Source: a virus. From it: a DNA stretch of 39,905 bases. Of this stretch, positions 6,645 to 12,809 are shown in pieces; positions within the stretch are counted from its first letter, which is position 1; every line of letters begins with the position of its first letter. The stretch is taken from positions 1-39,905 of the IMG/VR virus record IMGVR_UViG_3300044691_000130. One strand, given 5' to 3'. The notes below the pieces were generated by a model. It did no database searches and was not told where the DNA came from. It was given only the letters and a program-made list of their open reading frames with translations. Both the position numbers and the translations under genes were made by a program.

Positions 6645-6872
6645 ATGGAACAAGCCGCAAGCCTCACAATGCTCGAAAAAACGATGGATCTGCTCGGCAA
6701 TTGCGGACTGTCTCTCACCGAGATATCGAATATGTCAGGTCTTGGCTATGAATGGCTAAAGAAGCTCAAAGCAGGAGATATTCCGGATCCAGGCATAAAC
6801 CGCATCGAGAGGCTGCATAATTTTCTGACTCATCGGCTGCGGCTTGAGTCTGTTCGCTACCCGCTGGTATGA
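6645..6872 (+). CDS. Cro-like DNA-binding protein
   Basis: 75 aa, divergent from the repressor and just after operator OR. Residues 9-45 (LTMLEKTMDLLGNCGLSLTE and GLGYEWLKKLKAG) fit a small helix-turn-helix of the phage Cro/transcriptional-regulator type; a basic C-terminal helix follows. No good ribosome site is visible; the start would be about 12 nt from the predicted transcript start, so translation may be nearly leaderless. Role as Cro is inferred from position and size. Confidence 0.65.
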   Translation: MEQAASLTMLEKTMDLLGNCGLSLTEISNMSGLGYEWLKKLKAGDIPDPGINRIERLHNFLTHRLRLESVRYPLV

Positions 6873-7133
6873 CTGCATGCCTGTAATCCGCGCCTGCCCC
6901 CCCCCTCACGCGCGGACAACTGAATCGCAAGAGGCGCAACAGAAAGCAGAAATGCCTTTGCGCCGGCTGGTGGTTTCCACATCGGCGCGGTTCTCTCGGC
7001 TGCGATCCGCGCATGGGCTGTTGCGGATGATCAATTTAACTTTTGCTACGCGCCAGCGATATTGCCCCAATTCGACCGTAGCGCGTCAAGTCGTCTGTGC
7101 GCTGTCAGTGCAAACCCAATGCTGCGGTAGGAA
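6873..7133. other. 261-nt stretch between cro-like and replication genes
   Basis: No confident gene. It contains a nine-base C run at 6897-6905 inside an inverted repeat (CCGCGC 6888-6893, GCGCGG 6910-6915). A rightward reading ending at 7137 overlaps the next start as ATGA but has an unconvincing composition. A cII-type gene would be expected in this place in a lambdoid phage. Confidence 0.5.
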
Positions 7134-7964
7134 ATGAGCACGATCTCTATCAAGAACTGGGAAAAATTCCAGCACTATTCGGACCGCGATCCGACATGGA
7201 TAAAACTGTACCGGGATGTCCTCACAACCGAAGCATGGGTGCTCGGTACCGACATCTCTAGGTTGCTCCAGATTGCCATCACGCTGCTAGCGGCACGCTA
7301 TAAAAACTCTATCCCTAATCACTTCGACCTGATCAAAAAGGTGGCCTCACTCGATTTTAGCGAGCCGCAGTTCAAAAAAGCACTTAAGCACTTGTCTGAT
7401 GAAAATTTCCTTGAAATTCAATGTTTGGAGCACAGCGCTAGCACAGCGCTAGCACAGCGCTATGCCAGAGAAGATGAGAGTAGAGGAGAGGAGAGAAGAG
7501 AAGATGAGAGGAGAGAAGATAAAGACATGTCGAGCAAGCTAGACCCAGTTGATCAAGTCTTCGAACATTGGAAATCAACTTGGAAGCATCCCCGATCTGC
7601 GCTCGACCTCAAGCGTAGCGCAACGATCAAGAGGGCCCTCAAGGGGTACTCCGTTGCAGACCTCTGCGAGGCGATCAGCGGGTACCTCAACTCTCGGCAC
7701 CATTGCGGCCTGAATGACCGAAACACGGTTTATGACGGCATCGATTTGCTGCTCAGGGATTCGGATCACATCGACGCTGGCTTGAGATTTTCCAGGGAAC
7801 CGCCAGAGCTCAGCAGCAAATTAACGCAGCACAACGTGGCTGTCCTAAAGGATTTTGTCCCATCGGAGTTTCGCAATGCGCCAACAGGATTTGAGCAAGT
7901 TTCAAGCGACGATGGCAGCCCTGAGCGTGACATTCGGAAAAGAACTCTCGCAGCCCCTCACTGA
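7134..7964 (+). CDS. Replication initiator (lambda O position)
   Basis: 276 aa. The N-terminal 100 residues (SIKNWEKFQHYSDRDPTWIK and later LSDENFLEI) form the winged-helix domain common to phage replication organisers. A highly charged linker at about residues 112-132 (EERREDERREDKD) separates it from a helical C-terminal domain. Direct repeats inside the gene at 7431-7463 suggest that, as with lambda O, the origin lies within its own initiator gene. It is followed by a helicase-loader-like gene that overlaps its 3' end by about 90 nt. An internal start is possible, but the ATG at 7134 is preceded by TAGGAA. Confidence 0.8.
   Translation: MSTISIKNWEKFQHYSDRDPTWIKLYRDVLTTEAWVLGTDISRLLQIAITLLAARYKNSIPNHFDLIKKVASLDFSEPQFKKALKHLSDENFLEIQCLEHSASTALAQRYAREDESRGEERREDERREDKDMSSKLDPVDQVFEHWKSTWKHPRSALDLKRSATIKRALKGYSVADLCEAISGYLNSRHHCGLNDRNTVYDGIDLLLRDSDHIDAGLRFSREPPELSSKLTQHNVAVLKDFVPSEFRNAPTGFEQVSSDDGSPERDIRKRTLAAPH
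7431..7525. promoter_or_regulatory. Candidate replication origin: iterons plus purine tract
   Basis: Two exact and one 10/11 tandem copies of CACAGCGCTAG (7431-7441, 7442-7452, 7453-7463) are followed by a nearly pure A/G tract at 7467-7524. That tract contains a 14-bp direct repeat AGAGAAGATGAGAG at 7467 and 7497. Iterons plus strand asymmetry inside an initiator gene is the lambda ori arrangement. Confidence 0.55.
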
Positions 7965-8418
7965 CATTTACTGGGATGCGCTCAAGGGCGTGTTTGTCGA
8001 ACAGTTTCAGGAAGCTGCCAAGTACTGCATCAAATACAACCGGCATTTTCCGAAGCCGGTAGAGATCATGGAGGCGATCCAGGCCACGGCGCAGACCGCG
8101 CCCAAGAAAAATCACGAACTGCCGCCGGCGGACCGCAAGTGGCTGGGCTGGGTGAATGCCATGTTTCTGCAGTACCTGACCAATCGCAGGATCAAGGATA
8201 AGTTTCCTGGCGACATCAACCTAGAGGCGAGGCGGGCGGAATGCCTTTCGCTGGTGGAATTCTTCGAGCTGCTTGAAGCGGACGGCGACAGCGATGCGAC
8301 GGAAGCTGAGATGCGAACGCGATTCGATCGTGCGATGGGGCGGATACCGGACAAATCGCAGGACGTTGGCTGGCTCGATGCGCAGCTTGAATTTCAGCGC
8401 AATCGAGAAACCGCATGA
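7876..8418 (+). CDS. Helicase-loader-like replication protein
   Basis: 180 aa from ATG 7876, which has GGAG 7 nt upstream; earlier in-frame non-ATG starts lie inside the initiator gene. Residues 1-75 are helical with LTDIYWDALKG and NRHFPKPVEIMEAI, the pattern of phage helicase loaders of the G39P type and their relatives. In those, an N-terminal helical domain binds the replicative helicase. The C-terminal half is helical with an acidic FELLEADGDSDATEAE segment. Its position directly after the initiator matches lambda P or DnaC-type loaders. There is no Walker motif, so it is not an AAA+ loader. Confidence 0.65.
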   Translation: MRQQDLSKFQATMAALSVTFGKELSQPLTDIYWDALKGVFVEQFQEAAKYCIKYNRHFPKPVEIMEAIQATAQTAPKKNHELPPADRKWLGWVNAMFLQYLTNRRIKDKFPGDINLEARRAECLSLVEFFELLEADGDSDATEAEMRTRFDRAMGRIPDKSQDVGWLDAQLEFQRNRETA

Positions 8419-8573
8419 CCACCTTAAGCAATCCCCACCGCTTCACCTGCCTTTGTCGACCCTGTGTCGATGATCGTGTGCGAATTCGCGTTGAGGAAGC
8501 CATAGCGGCAGAGAAGCTTGAGCCGAAAAAGCGCGGGCTGGATCCGCGATTGTGGAAACGGAGAGTCAAGTGA
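8415..8573 (+). CDS. Small cysteine-containing protein
   Basis: 52 aa; ATG 8415 overlaps the previous stop as ATGA and the stop overlaps the next start as GTGA. Residues 12-17 read CLCRPC, a possible partial metal site; the rest is basic and helical. Unrecognised. Confidence 0.6.
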   Translation: MTTLSNPHRFTCLCRPCVDDRVRIRVEEAIAAEKLEPKKRGLDPRLWKRRVK

Positions 8574-8755
8574 GCTATCCGAAGCCATTGGGGAAGTTCC
8601 GCATTCCGATGCCTTGGACTGGCGTGTATTACGCGATCAATTGGGATGAGATGCGACCTGGCCGACTGTGGCTGTGCTTTATGTGGTGGGGGGGGTTTCG
8701 CTGCAAGTTTTTTGGCTTCGGCCTTATTCCGTACTTTCAGGACCGGAAGCTATGA
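8570..8755 (+). CDS. Hypothetical aromatic-rich protein
   Basis: 61 aa from GTG 8570, overlapping the previous stop; an ATG at 8552 would add six residues. Rich in Trp, Phe, Tyr and Gly (LWLCFMWWGGFRCKFFGFGL), which could be a membrane-seeking hairpin or a small beta barrel. Stop and next start overlap as ATGA. Function unknown. Confidence 0.6.
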   Translation: MSYPKPLGKFRIPMPWTGVYYAINWDEMRPGRLWLCFMWWGGFRCKFFGFGLIPYFQDRKL

Positions 8756-9030
8756 GCTTCACCCGCCGCCACTCCCGCCCAGATATAGCCCAGGAGCCGA
8801 TCGTGGAGGCCCTACGCAAGGCTGGGATCATGGTGTGGGTGATCGGCAAGCCCTGTGACCTATTGACGCTCTACGCCGGCCGCTGGACGCCGCTCGAGGT
8901 CAAGTCAGACACCTCGAATGCGCGAAATCGCAAGGATCAGGAAAAGCAGAAACAGTTCCTGGCAATAACCGGTGTGGCGATCGTGAAGACGCCGCAAGAA
9001 GCCATCACCGCCATTACTCAACGGAGCTGA
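8752..9030 (+). CDS. PD-(D/E)XK-type nuclease (resolvase-like)
   Basis: 92 aa from ATG 8752, which overlaps the preceding stop; longer in-frame readings are not supported. An N-terminal helix with Glu14/Glu18 is followed by CDLLTLYAGRWTPLEVKS. There the Asp, Glu and Lys make the catalytic core of the restriction-endonuclease fold, as in VRR-NUC and RusA-like phage resolvases. The final strand and helix (GVAIVKTPQEAI) match the end of that fold. In the replication operon it would resolve branched DNA; that function is inferred. Confidence 0.7.
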   Translation: MSFTRRHSRPDIAQEPIVEALRKAGIMVWVIGKPCDLLTLYAGRWTPLEVKSDTSNARNRKDQEKQKQFLAITGVAIVKTPQEAITAITQRS

Positions 9031-9035
9031 GCCGA

Positions 9036-9182
9036 ATGAAAAATAACTTCATCCCCAACCCTCGCGTGCCTTTGTACTCTCAGCGCCACAAAGACCAGAT
9101 ACGCCTCGGCTTTTGTGTTTTGGCGGGATTGGGATTGATTGGGGTATGCGCGATCGTGTGGTTTTTTAGGAGCGTTGCATGA
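9036..9182 (+). CDS. Small membrane protein
   Basis: 48 aa from ATG 9036. Residues 1-22 are polar and basic, and residues 23-46 form one membrane span (LGFCVLAGLGLIGVCAIVWF), giving an N-in arrangement. The stop overlaps the next start as ATGA. Unrecognised. Confidence 0.6.
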   Translation: MKNNFIPNPRVPLYSQRHKDQIRLGFCVLAGLGLIGVCAIVWFFRSVA

Positions 9183-9607
9183 TCGACTGGATACACGCTC
9201 GCTGCCGGGAATGGGGCTATCAGATGCGCTACCTGTACATCGGCCAGGATGGCTGGCCATCGCGTACAACTTTGGCAAGAATGATCGAGGAGGGCGCGCT
9301 TGGAGCTTCTGTTGGCAGGTTCGTGCAGCACCACCCTGAATGCCTTGGAGAGGAAGCGCTGCAACTCAACAATGCAATTAAGCGCTTGGGCGAGCGTGAC
9401 AGGGAAATATTATTCGTGATTTACATTGTGCGCGAGAAGGGAAAGATCACCATGGCGCGATATTCTCTGTCGCGAACAGCCTATTACGACTGGGTAGACG
9501 AGGTTCACAAAAGGATATCCATGTCACTAAATTACATTTCCGAACAAAATAGCCAAAAGTGTAGGCAAATTCCTACCCCGAATTTAGTACAGTTCAGCGC
9601 ATTGTGA
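9179..9607 (+). CDS. Probable late antiterminator (Q-like)
   Basis: 142 aa, the last gene before the terminator at 9625-9646 and the late operon. Residues 60-115 (LNNAIKRLGERDREILFVIYIV, then a spacer and YSLSRTAYYDWVDEVHKRI) resemble a sigma region-4-type helix-turn-helix. That module occurs in the phage antitermination families grouped under Q. Q proteins load onto RNA polymerase near the late promoter and allow read-through. Family is assigned from position and the helix-turn-helix; RinA- or ArpU-type late activators are close alternatives. Confidence 0.65.
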   Translation: MIDWIHARCREWGYQMRYLYIGQDGWPSRTTLARMIEEGALGASVGRFVQHHPECLGEEALQLNNAIKRLGERDREILFVIYIVREKGKITMARYSLSRTAYYDWVDEVHKRISMSLNYISEQNSQKCRQIPTPNLVQFSAL

Positions 9608-9624
9608 GATAGTCACCCTTGAAG

Positions 9625-9646
9625 CCCAGCCGCCGCGCTGGGTTTT
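9625..9646 (+). terminator. Intrinsic terminator before the late operon
   Basis: CCCAGC (9625-9630), six-base loop CGCCGC, GCTGGG (9637-9642), then TTTT. It follows the Q-like gene by 17 nt and is the natural target for antitermination into the late genes. Confidence 0.75.
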
Positions 9647-9670
9647 GCGTTTGTACACTTAGGAGTTCAC

Positions 9671-9862
9671 ATGTCAGAGAAATACCCGATGCGTGGCTCG
9701 AACAAAGCCAGCATGAAAGGCGAAGCGAAGGCTAGCGGCGGTGCTGGCAAAGGATCGGTCAGTTCGATGGAGCATGTGGGCTCGTCAAACTCTGACGGGA
9801 TCCGCTTCAAGGTTCACGCTCACCCGGACAAATCCAAGGTTCGCTCACCCGACAGCAAGTAA
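9671..9862 (+). CDS. Small basic, Gly/Ser-rich protein
   Basis: 63 aa with TAGGAG 5 nt before ATG 9671. Low complexity: Gly, Ser, Lys and Ala dominate, and no secondary structure is obvious. First gene of the late operon, overlapping the next start by one base (TAATG). Could be a minor virion or DNA-binding protein; unrecognised. Confidence 0.6.
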   Translation: MSEKYPMRGSNKASMKGEAKASGGAGKGSVSSMEHVGSSNSDGIRFKVHAHPDKSKVRSPDSK

Positions 9863-9993
9863 TGGCGTATCTGAGCGAAGCCAAATCTAAGGCTGTGCCG
9901 TTGAACGAATTCATGGCCAGGTTTGTGAAGCTATCTAAGCGCTTCAAAAGCGCCAGTGATGCACTCAAAGAAGCGAAACGTGTGCGCAAATGA
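9862..9993 (+). CDS. Small basic helical protein
   Basis: 43 aa from ATG 9862, joined to the preceding stop as TAATG and to the next start as ATGA. A single amphipathic helix, rich in Lys and Arg (FVKLSKRFKSASDALKEAKR). Unrecognised; supported mainly by the gapless junctions. Confidence 0.55.
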   Translation: MAYLSEAKSKAVPLNEFMARFVKLSKRFKSASDALKEAKRVRK

Positions 9994-10391
9994 ACGCTCA
10001 GACGATTCAATCAGGTACGAGGATTGGCAATGAGTCGTTCGATTCTGTGTCTGCCAAAGCCAAGATCCGCCCGCTCAGGGATCAAATCATCCTTGAGCCG
10101 CTACCCTGGCCTTTCAGCGACACCATCGAAGTTGTGTACGCGGGGCGACCACTTCGGGGCAAAGTCAAAGCAATTGGTCGCGGTATCTACCCGACCCGGT
10201 ACAACGGCCCTAAGGGTAAGCGCACGAAGTCTTGGAGTTCAATGTCCTTTCGTCCCTGCGATGTCAAGGTCGGGGACATCGTACAAATTGGCGGACTTGG
10301 CATCGATGGGTATCTCTTCCAAACCTTCCGATGGGGAAATGTGACGCATGTCGTTTGTTCGGAGCGCGATGTAACGGGGATTGAAACCTAA
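9990..10391 (+). CDS. GroES-like co-chaperonin
   Basis: 133 aa. Residues 26-38 (IRPLRDQIILEPL), 56-65 (RGKVKAIGRG), 91-101 (DVKVGDIVQIG) and 119-131 (THVVCSERDVTGI) follow the Cpn10 pattern from first strand to last. A loop at residues 39-55 occupies the place of the GroEL-binding mobile loop. A 25-residue N-terminal extension and a longer roof insertion (residues 66-90) are unusual. Phage co-chaperonins such as T4 gp31 reshape the GroEL folding cage for the coat protein. Here it precedes the packaging and coat genes, so coat folding is the likely job. Confidence 0.75.
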   Translation: MNAQTIQSGTRIGNESFDSVSAKAKIRPLRDQIILEPLPWPFSDTIEVVYAGRPLRGKVKAIGRGIYPTRYNGPKGKRTKSWSSMSFRPCDVKVGDIVQIGGLGIDGYLFQTFRWGNVTHVVCSERDVTGIET

Positions 10392-10639
10392 TGCCTAAAG
10401 GTCATTCCGATATTCCACCTCGCCTAGCCGCATTAGAGAAGCTTGTAGGCGAAATTCTGGTGCGCCTCGGCTCTCTTGAGGTTCGCCCTGCTGAAGGCTC
10501 CAATGCCCGCGTAGCGATCTTGGAGAAGCAAGTCGCAGCCATGAACGATGCGTTCTCGAATGGAAATCTGCCGCGTCCTCAATACGAATCACAATTCAAG
10601 GTATGGCCCAGTGCAAACCCAGCCTCCAATGGAAGCTAA
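10391..10639 (+). CDS. Small coiled-coil protein
   Basis: 82 aa. Residues 10-55 are two helical segments with regular leucine/valine heptads (LAALEKLVGEILVRLGSLE; VAILEKQVAAMNDAF), followed by a polar Pro/Ser/Asn-rich tail. TAATG junction upstream; it overlaps the next gene by 29 nt. Unrecognised. Confidence 0.6.
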   Translation: MPKGHSDIPPRLAALEKLVGEILVRLGSLEVRPAEGSNARVAILEKQVAAMNDAFSNGNLPRPQYESQFKVWPSANPASNGS

Positions 10640-10886
10640 CGCACAACTCTCTGAAGAGACTCCTGAGACCGAACGCCTAAACTACGCCGTCCAATGCAAG
10701 GGCGTGGACTTTGGCATGTTAAACGCGCGCAACCAGCTTGTATCCAAGGTCATCAATCCCCTGATCGATAAGTTGATGCTGCCGCTCAAGAAAGACCGCG
10801 CATTGCGTGGTGGAACTGGATCCGGCCAACGCTTCACTGTGAGCATCATTGTTACGGCTGAGCGGGACGTGGATACGGTTCAGTAA
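10611..10886 (+). CDS. Hypothetical protein
   Basis: 91 aa if started at GTG 10611, which has AAGG 9 nt upstream; ATG 10629 is the alternative. Residues 30-60 are helical (NQLVSKVINPLIDKLMLPLK). The end is a beta hairpin (RFTVSIIVTAERD). No known domain is visible. The TAATG junction with the next gene supports translation. Confidence 0.6.
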   Translation: MQTQPPMEANAQLSEETPETERLNYAVQCKGVDFGMLNARNQLVSKVINPLIDKLMLPLKKDRALRGGTGSGQRFTVSIIVTAERDVDTVQ

Positions 10887-11062
10887 TGGCAGCTATCACC
10901 AAAGAGACTTGGGTAACTAGCCACGAGCAAGGTCAAAACCTGCCGCCTGGTAGAGTTTACAGAATCATTGAAGGTATTCTCGTTGGGACACAGCAGGCCC
11001 ATGATGAGCGCGCCGCAGCAATCAAGTCAGATTCAACTGATGTCAAACCCAGCGACGCTTAA
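10886..11062 (+). CDS. Hypothetical small protein
   Basis: 58 aa from ATG 10886, coupled to the stop before it (TAATG). A compact beta-rich centre (LPPGRVYRIIEGILVGTQ) is followed by a polar tail. It overlaps the small terminase gene by about 60 nt. Unrecognised. Confidence 0.55.
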   Translation: MAAITKETWVTSHEQGQNLPPGRVYRIIEGILVGTQQAHDERAAAIKSDSTDVKPSDA

Positions 11063-11396
11063 GACCGCTCCAGCCTGGAAGCCGGGCGAGTCGGGAAATC
11101 CTGGTGGTAAGCCAAAGGCTGCCCGTAATCGCATACAGGGCTCCTTCCTGAACGCTTTGGCCGATGACTTCGATACTCACGGCAAGAAAGCGATTAAGGA
11201 TGCGCGCGAGAAAGACCCTATGGGCTACGTCAAAGCCATTGTGGCTCTGATGCCCAAACAGTTCGAACAATCGACTCCCATGGAAGATTTGACCGATGCA
11301 GAGCTTACCGCTGGAATTGCCCTGCTCCGAGCACGCCTTACTGGCGGCAATGGAGAAGGAGCGGAACAGGCGAGCGAGCCAAAATCGCTTAATTGA
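11004..11396 (+). CDS. Probable small terminase subunit (DUF5681-like)
   Basis: About 130 aa from ATG 11004 (AGCAGG 6 nt upstream); ATG 11001 and 11040 are alternatives. After a polar leader comes WKPGESGNPGGKPK, the signature of the DUF5681 family found directly ahead of large terminase genes in many phages. A basic helix (ARNRIQGSFLNALADDF) follows. Small terminase subunits recognise the packaging site and form a ring that stimulates the large subunit. Assignment rests on the signature and adjacency. Confidence 0.65.
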   Translation: MSAPQQSSQIQLMSNPATLKTAPAWKPGESGNPGGKPKAARNRIQGSFLNALADDFDTHGKKAIKDAREKDPMGYVKAIVALMPKQFEQSTPMEDLTDAELTAGIALLRARLTGGNGEGAEQASEPKSLN

Positions 11397-12744
11397 CTAT
11401 CGGCCTTATGCCAAGCAGCTGGAGTTTCATTCAGCCGGCATAGCGTTTCGAGAACGCATGCTGATGGCCGGCAACCAGTTAGGTAAGACTCTAGCGGCCG
11501 CCAATGAGACCGCAATGCACCTCACCGGGATCTACCCTGAATGGTGGCAGGGTAAGAGATTCGAGAAGGCGGTGAGGTGGTTGGCTGGATCTGAATCAGC
11601 CGAGCTCACGCGCAAAGGCGTGCAGCGACTACTCCTTGGCCCTCCTGAGAATGAAGCGCAGTGGGGCACGGGGGCAATCCCCAAATCAAACATTGTCGAT
11701 TGGTCGCGCCGGCAGGGCGTACCTGATGCGGTGGCCTCAATCATTGTCAGGCACATCTGTGGCGATATCTCATCGATACAGCTCAGCACCTATGATCAGG
11801 GCCGCACCAAATGGCAGGCCGATACGGTGGATGGGGTGTGGTTCGATGAGGAGCCCCCTGAGGACATTTACTTTGAAGGGCTGACCAGGACCAATGCGGT
11901 TGTAGGCCCGGTCTATACGACCCTAACGCCGCTTTTAGGCGTATCGAATGTGGTGAAGCGCTTCTATCTTGAAAAGCGCGATGACACCCATTTGACCATG
12001 ATGACGATAGCCGATGTGGAGCATTACACTGATGCTCAGCGCAAGGCGATTATCTCGAGCTACCCGGCATTTGAGCGAGATGCCAGAACCAAGGGCATTC
12101 CACAGCTAGGGAGCGGACGCGTGTTTCCAGTCAATCAAGACGACATTACTTGCGATGCGTTCCCAATCCCTGAGCATTGGCCACAGATCGGTGGCTTGGA
12201 CTTCGGCTGGGACCATCCATCGGCCGCGGTAAGGCTTGCCTGGGATCGCGATAACGACATTGTGTATGTGACTGCGATTCATCGGGCACGCGAGCAGACG
12301 CCGGTATTGTTTGCAGCCTCGGTAAAGCCTTGGGGGGCATGGATACCTTTCGCCTGGCCGCACGATGGCCTGCAGCACGATAAGGGCTCTGGTGAGCAGC
12401 TGGCGGCTCAGTACCGCGCTCAGGGTTTGAATCTCTTAAAGGTGCGCGCCACTTTCGAAGATGGCACGAATGGGCTCGAAGCTGGAATAGCTGAGATGTT
12501 GGACCGGATGCAGACCGGGCGTCTCCAAGTCTTCGCGCACCTTGCCCAATGGTTCGAGGAATTCAATATCTACCACCGCAAGGAGGGGCTGATTGTGAAG
12601 TTAAACGATGATCTGATGTCAGCCACTCGCTATGGAATCATGATGAAGCGTCACGCCACGGTGCAGACCAAGAAGACTGAGAAGCATGTACCTAGAGCTA
12701 AGTCTGTATTCGGCGCGCGTGGTAATGACTGGATGGGCAATTAG
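11350..12744 (+). CDS. terL: Large terminase subunit
   Basis: 464 aa from ATG 11350 (MEKERNRRASQNRL), the usual beginning for this group; an upstream ATG at 11296 would add 18 residues. GNQLGKT at 41-47 is the Walker A motif and WFDEEP at 164-169 the Walker B with catalytic Glu. GGLDFGWDHPSA near residue 280 is the first acidic motif of the RNase H-like nuclease domain; a conserved acidic NDD lies near the C-terminus. The enzyme pumps DNA through the portal and cuts concatemers. It resembles headful terminases of P22-like phages. It overlaps the small subunit gene by about 47 nt. Confidence 0.95.
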   Translation: MEKERNRRASQNRLIDYRPYAKQLEFHSAGIAFRERMLMAGNQLGKTLAAANETAMHLTGIYPEWWQGKRFEKAVRWLAGSESAELTRKGVQRLLLGPPENEAQWGTGAIPKSNIVDWSRRQGVPDAVASIIVRHICGDISSIQLSTYDQGRTKWQADTVDGVWFDEEPPEDIYFEGLTRTNAVVGPVYTTLTPLLGVSNVVKRFYLEKRDDTHLTMMTIADVEHYTDAQRKAIISSYPAFERDARTKGIPQLGSGRVFPVNQDDITCDAFPIPEHWPQIGGLDFGWDHPSAAVRLAWDRDNDIVYVTAIHRAREQTPVLFAASVKPWGAWIPFAWPHDGLQHDKGSGEQLAAQYRAQGLNLLKVRATFEDGTNGLEAGIAEMLDRMQTGRLQVFAHLAQWFEEFNIYHRKEGLIVKLNDDLMSATRYGIMMKRHATVQTKKTEKHVPRAKSVFGARGNDWMGN

Positions 12745-12809
12745 TGGAATTTTATTCCATTCCTGCCGGGCCTGAGAGAAATAATATTTCAGCTTACCTG
12801 CGCTTCTAA
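12744..12809 (+). other. Possible 21-codon ORF filling the terminase-portal gap
   Basis: GTG at 12744 overlaps the terminase stop (TAGTG) and the reading frame ends in TAA exactly before the portal ATG. The peptide begins MEFYSIPAGPERN. The same stretch forms two small inverted repeats, TGGAAT/ATTCCA (12745-12759) and GAAATA/TATTTC (12778-12790). The portal start has no ribosome site of its own, so this may couple translation. Confidence 0.35.

Noticed and set aside
6844-7137. 97-aa + ORF between cro-like and initiator genes
   Set aside because: Unusual start, unlikely composition and no family resemblance; the ATGA at its end is the only support.
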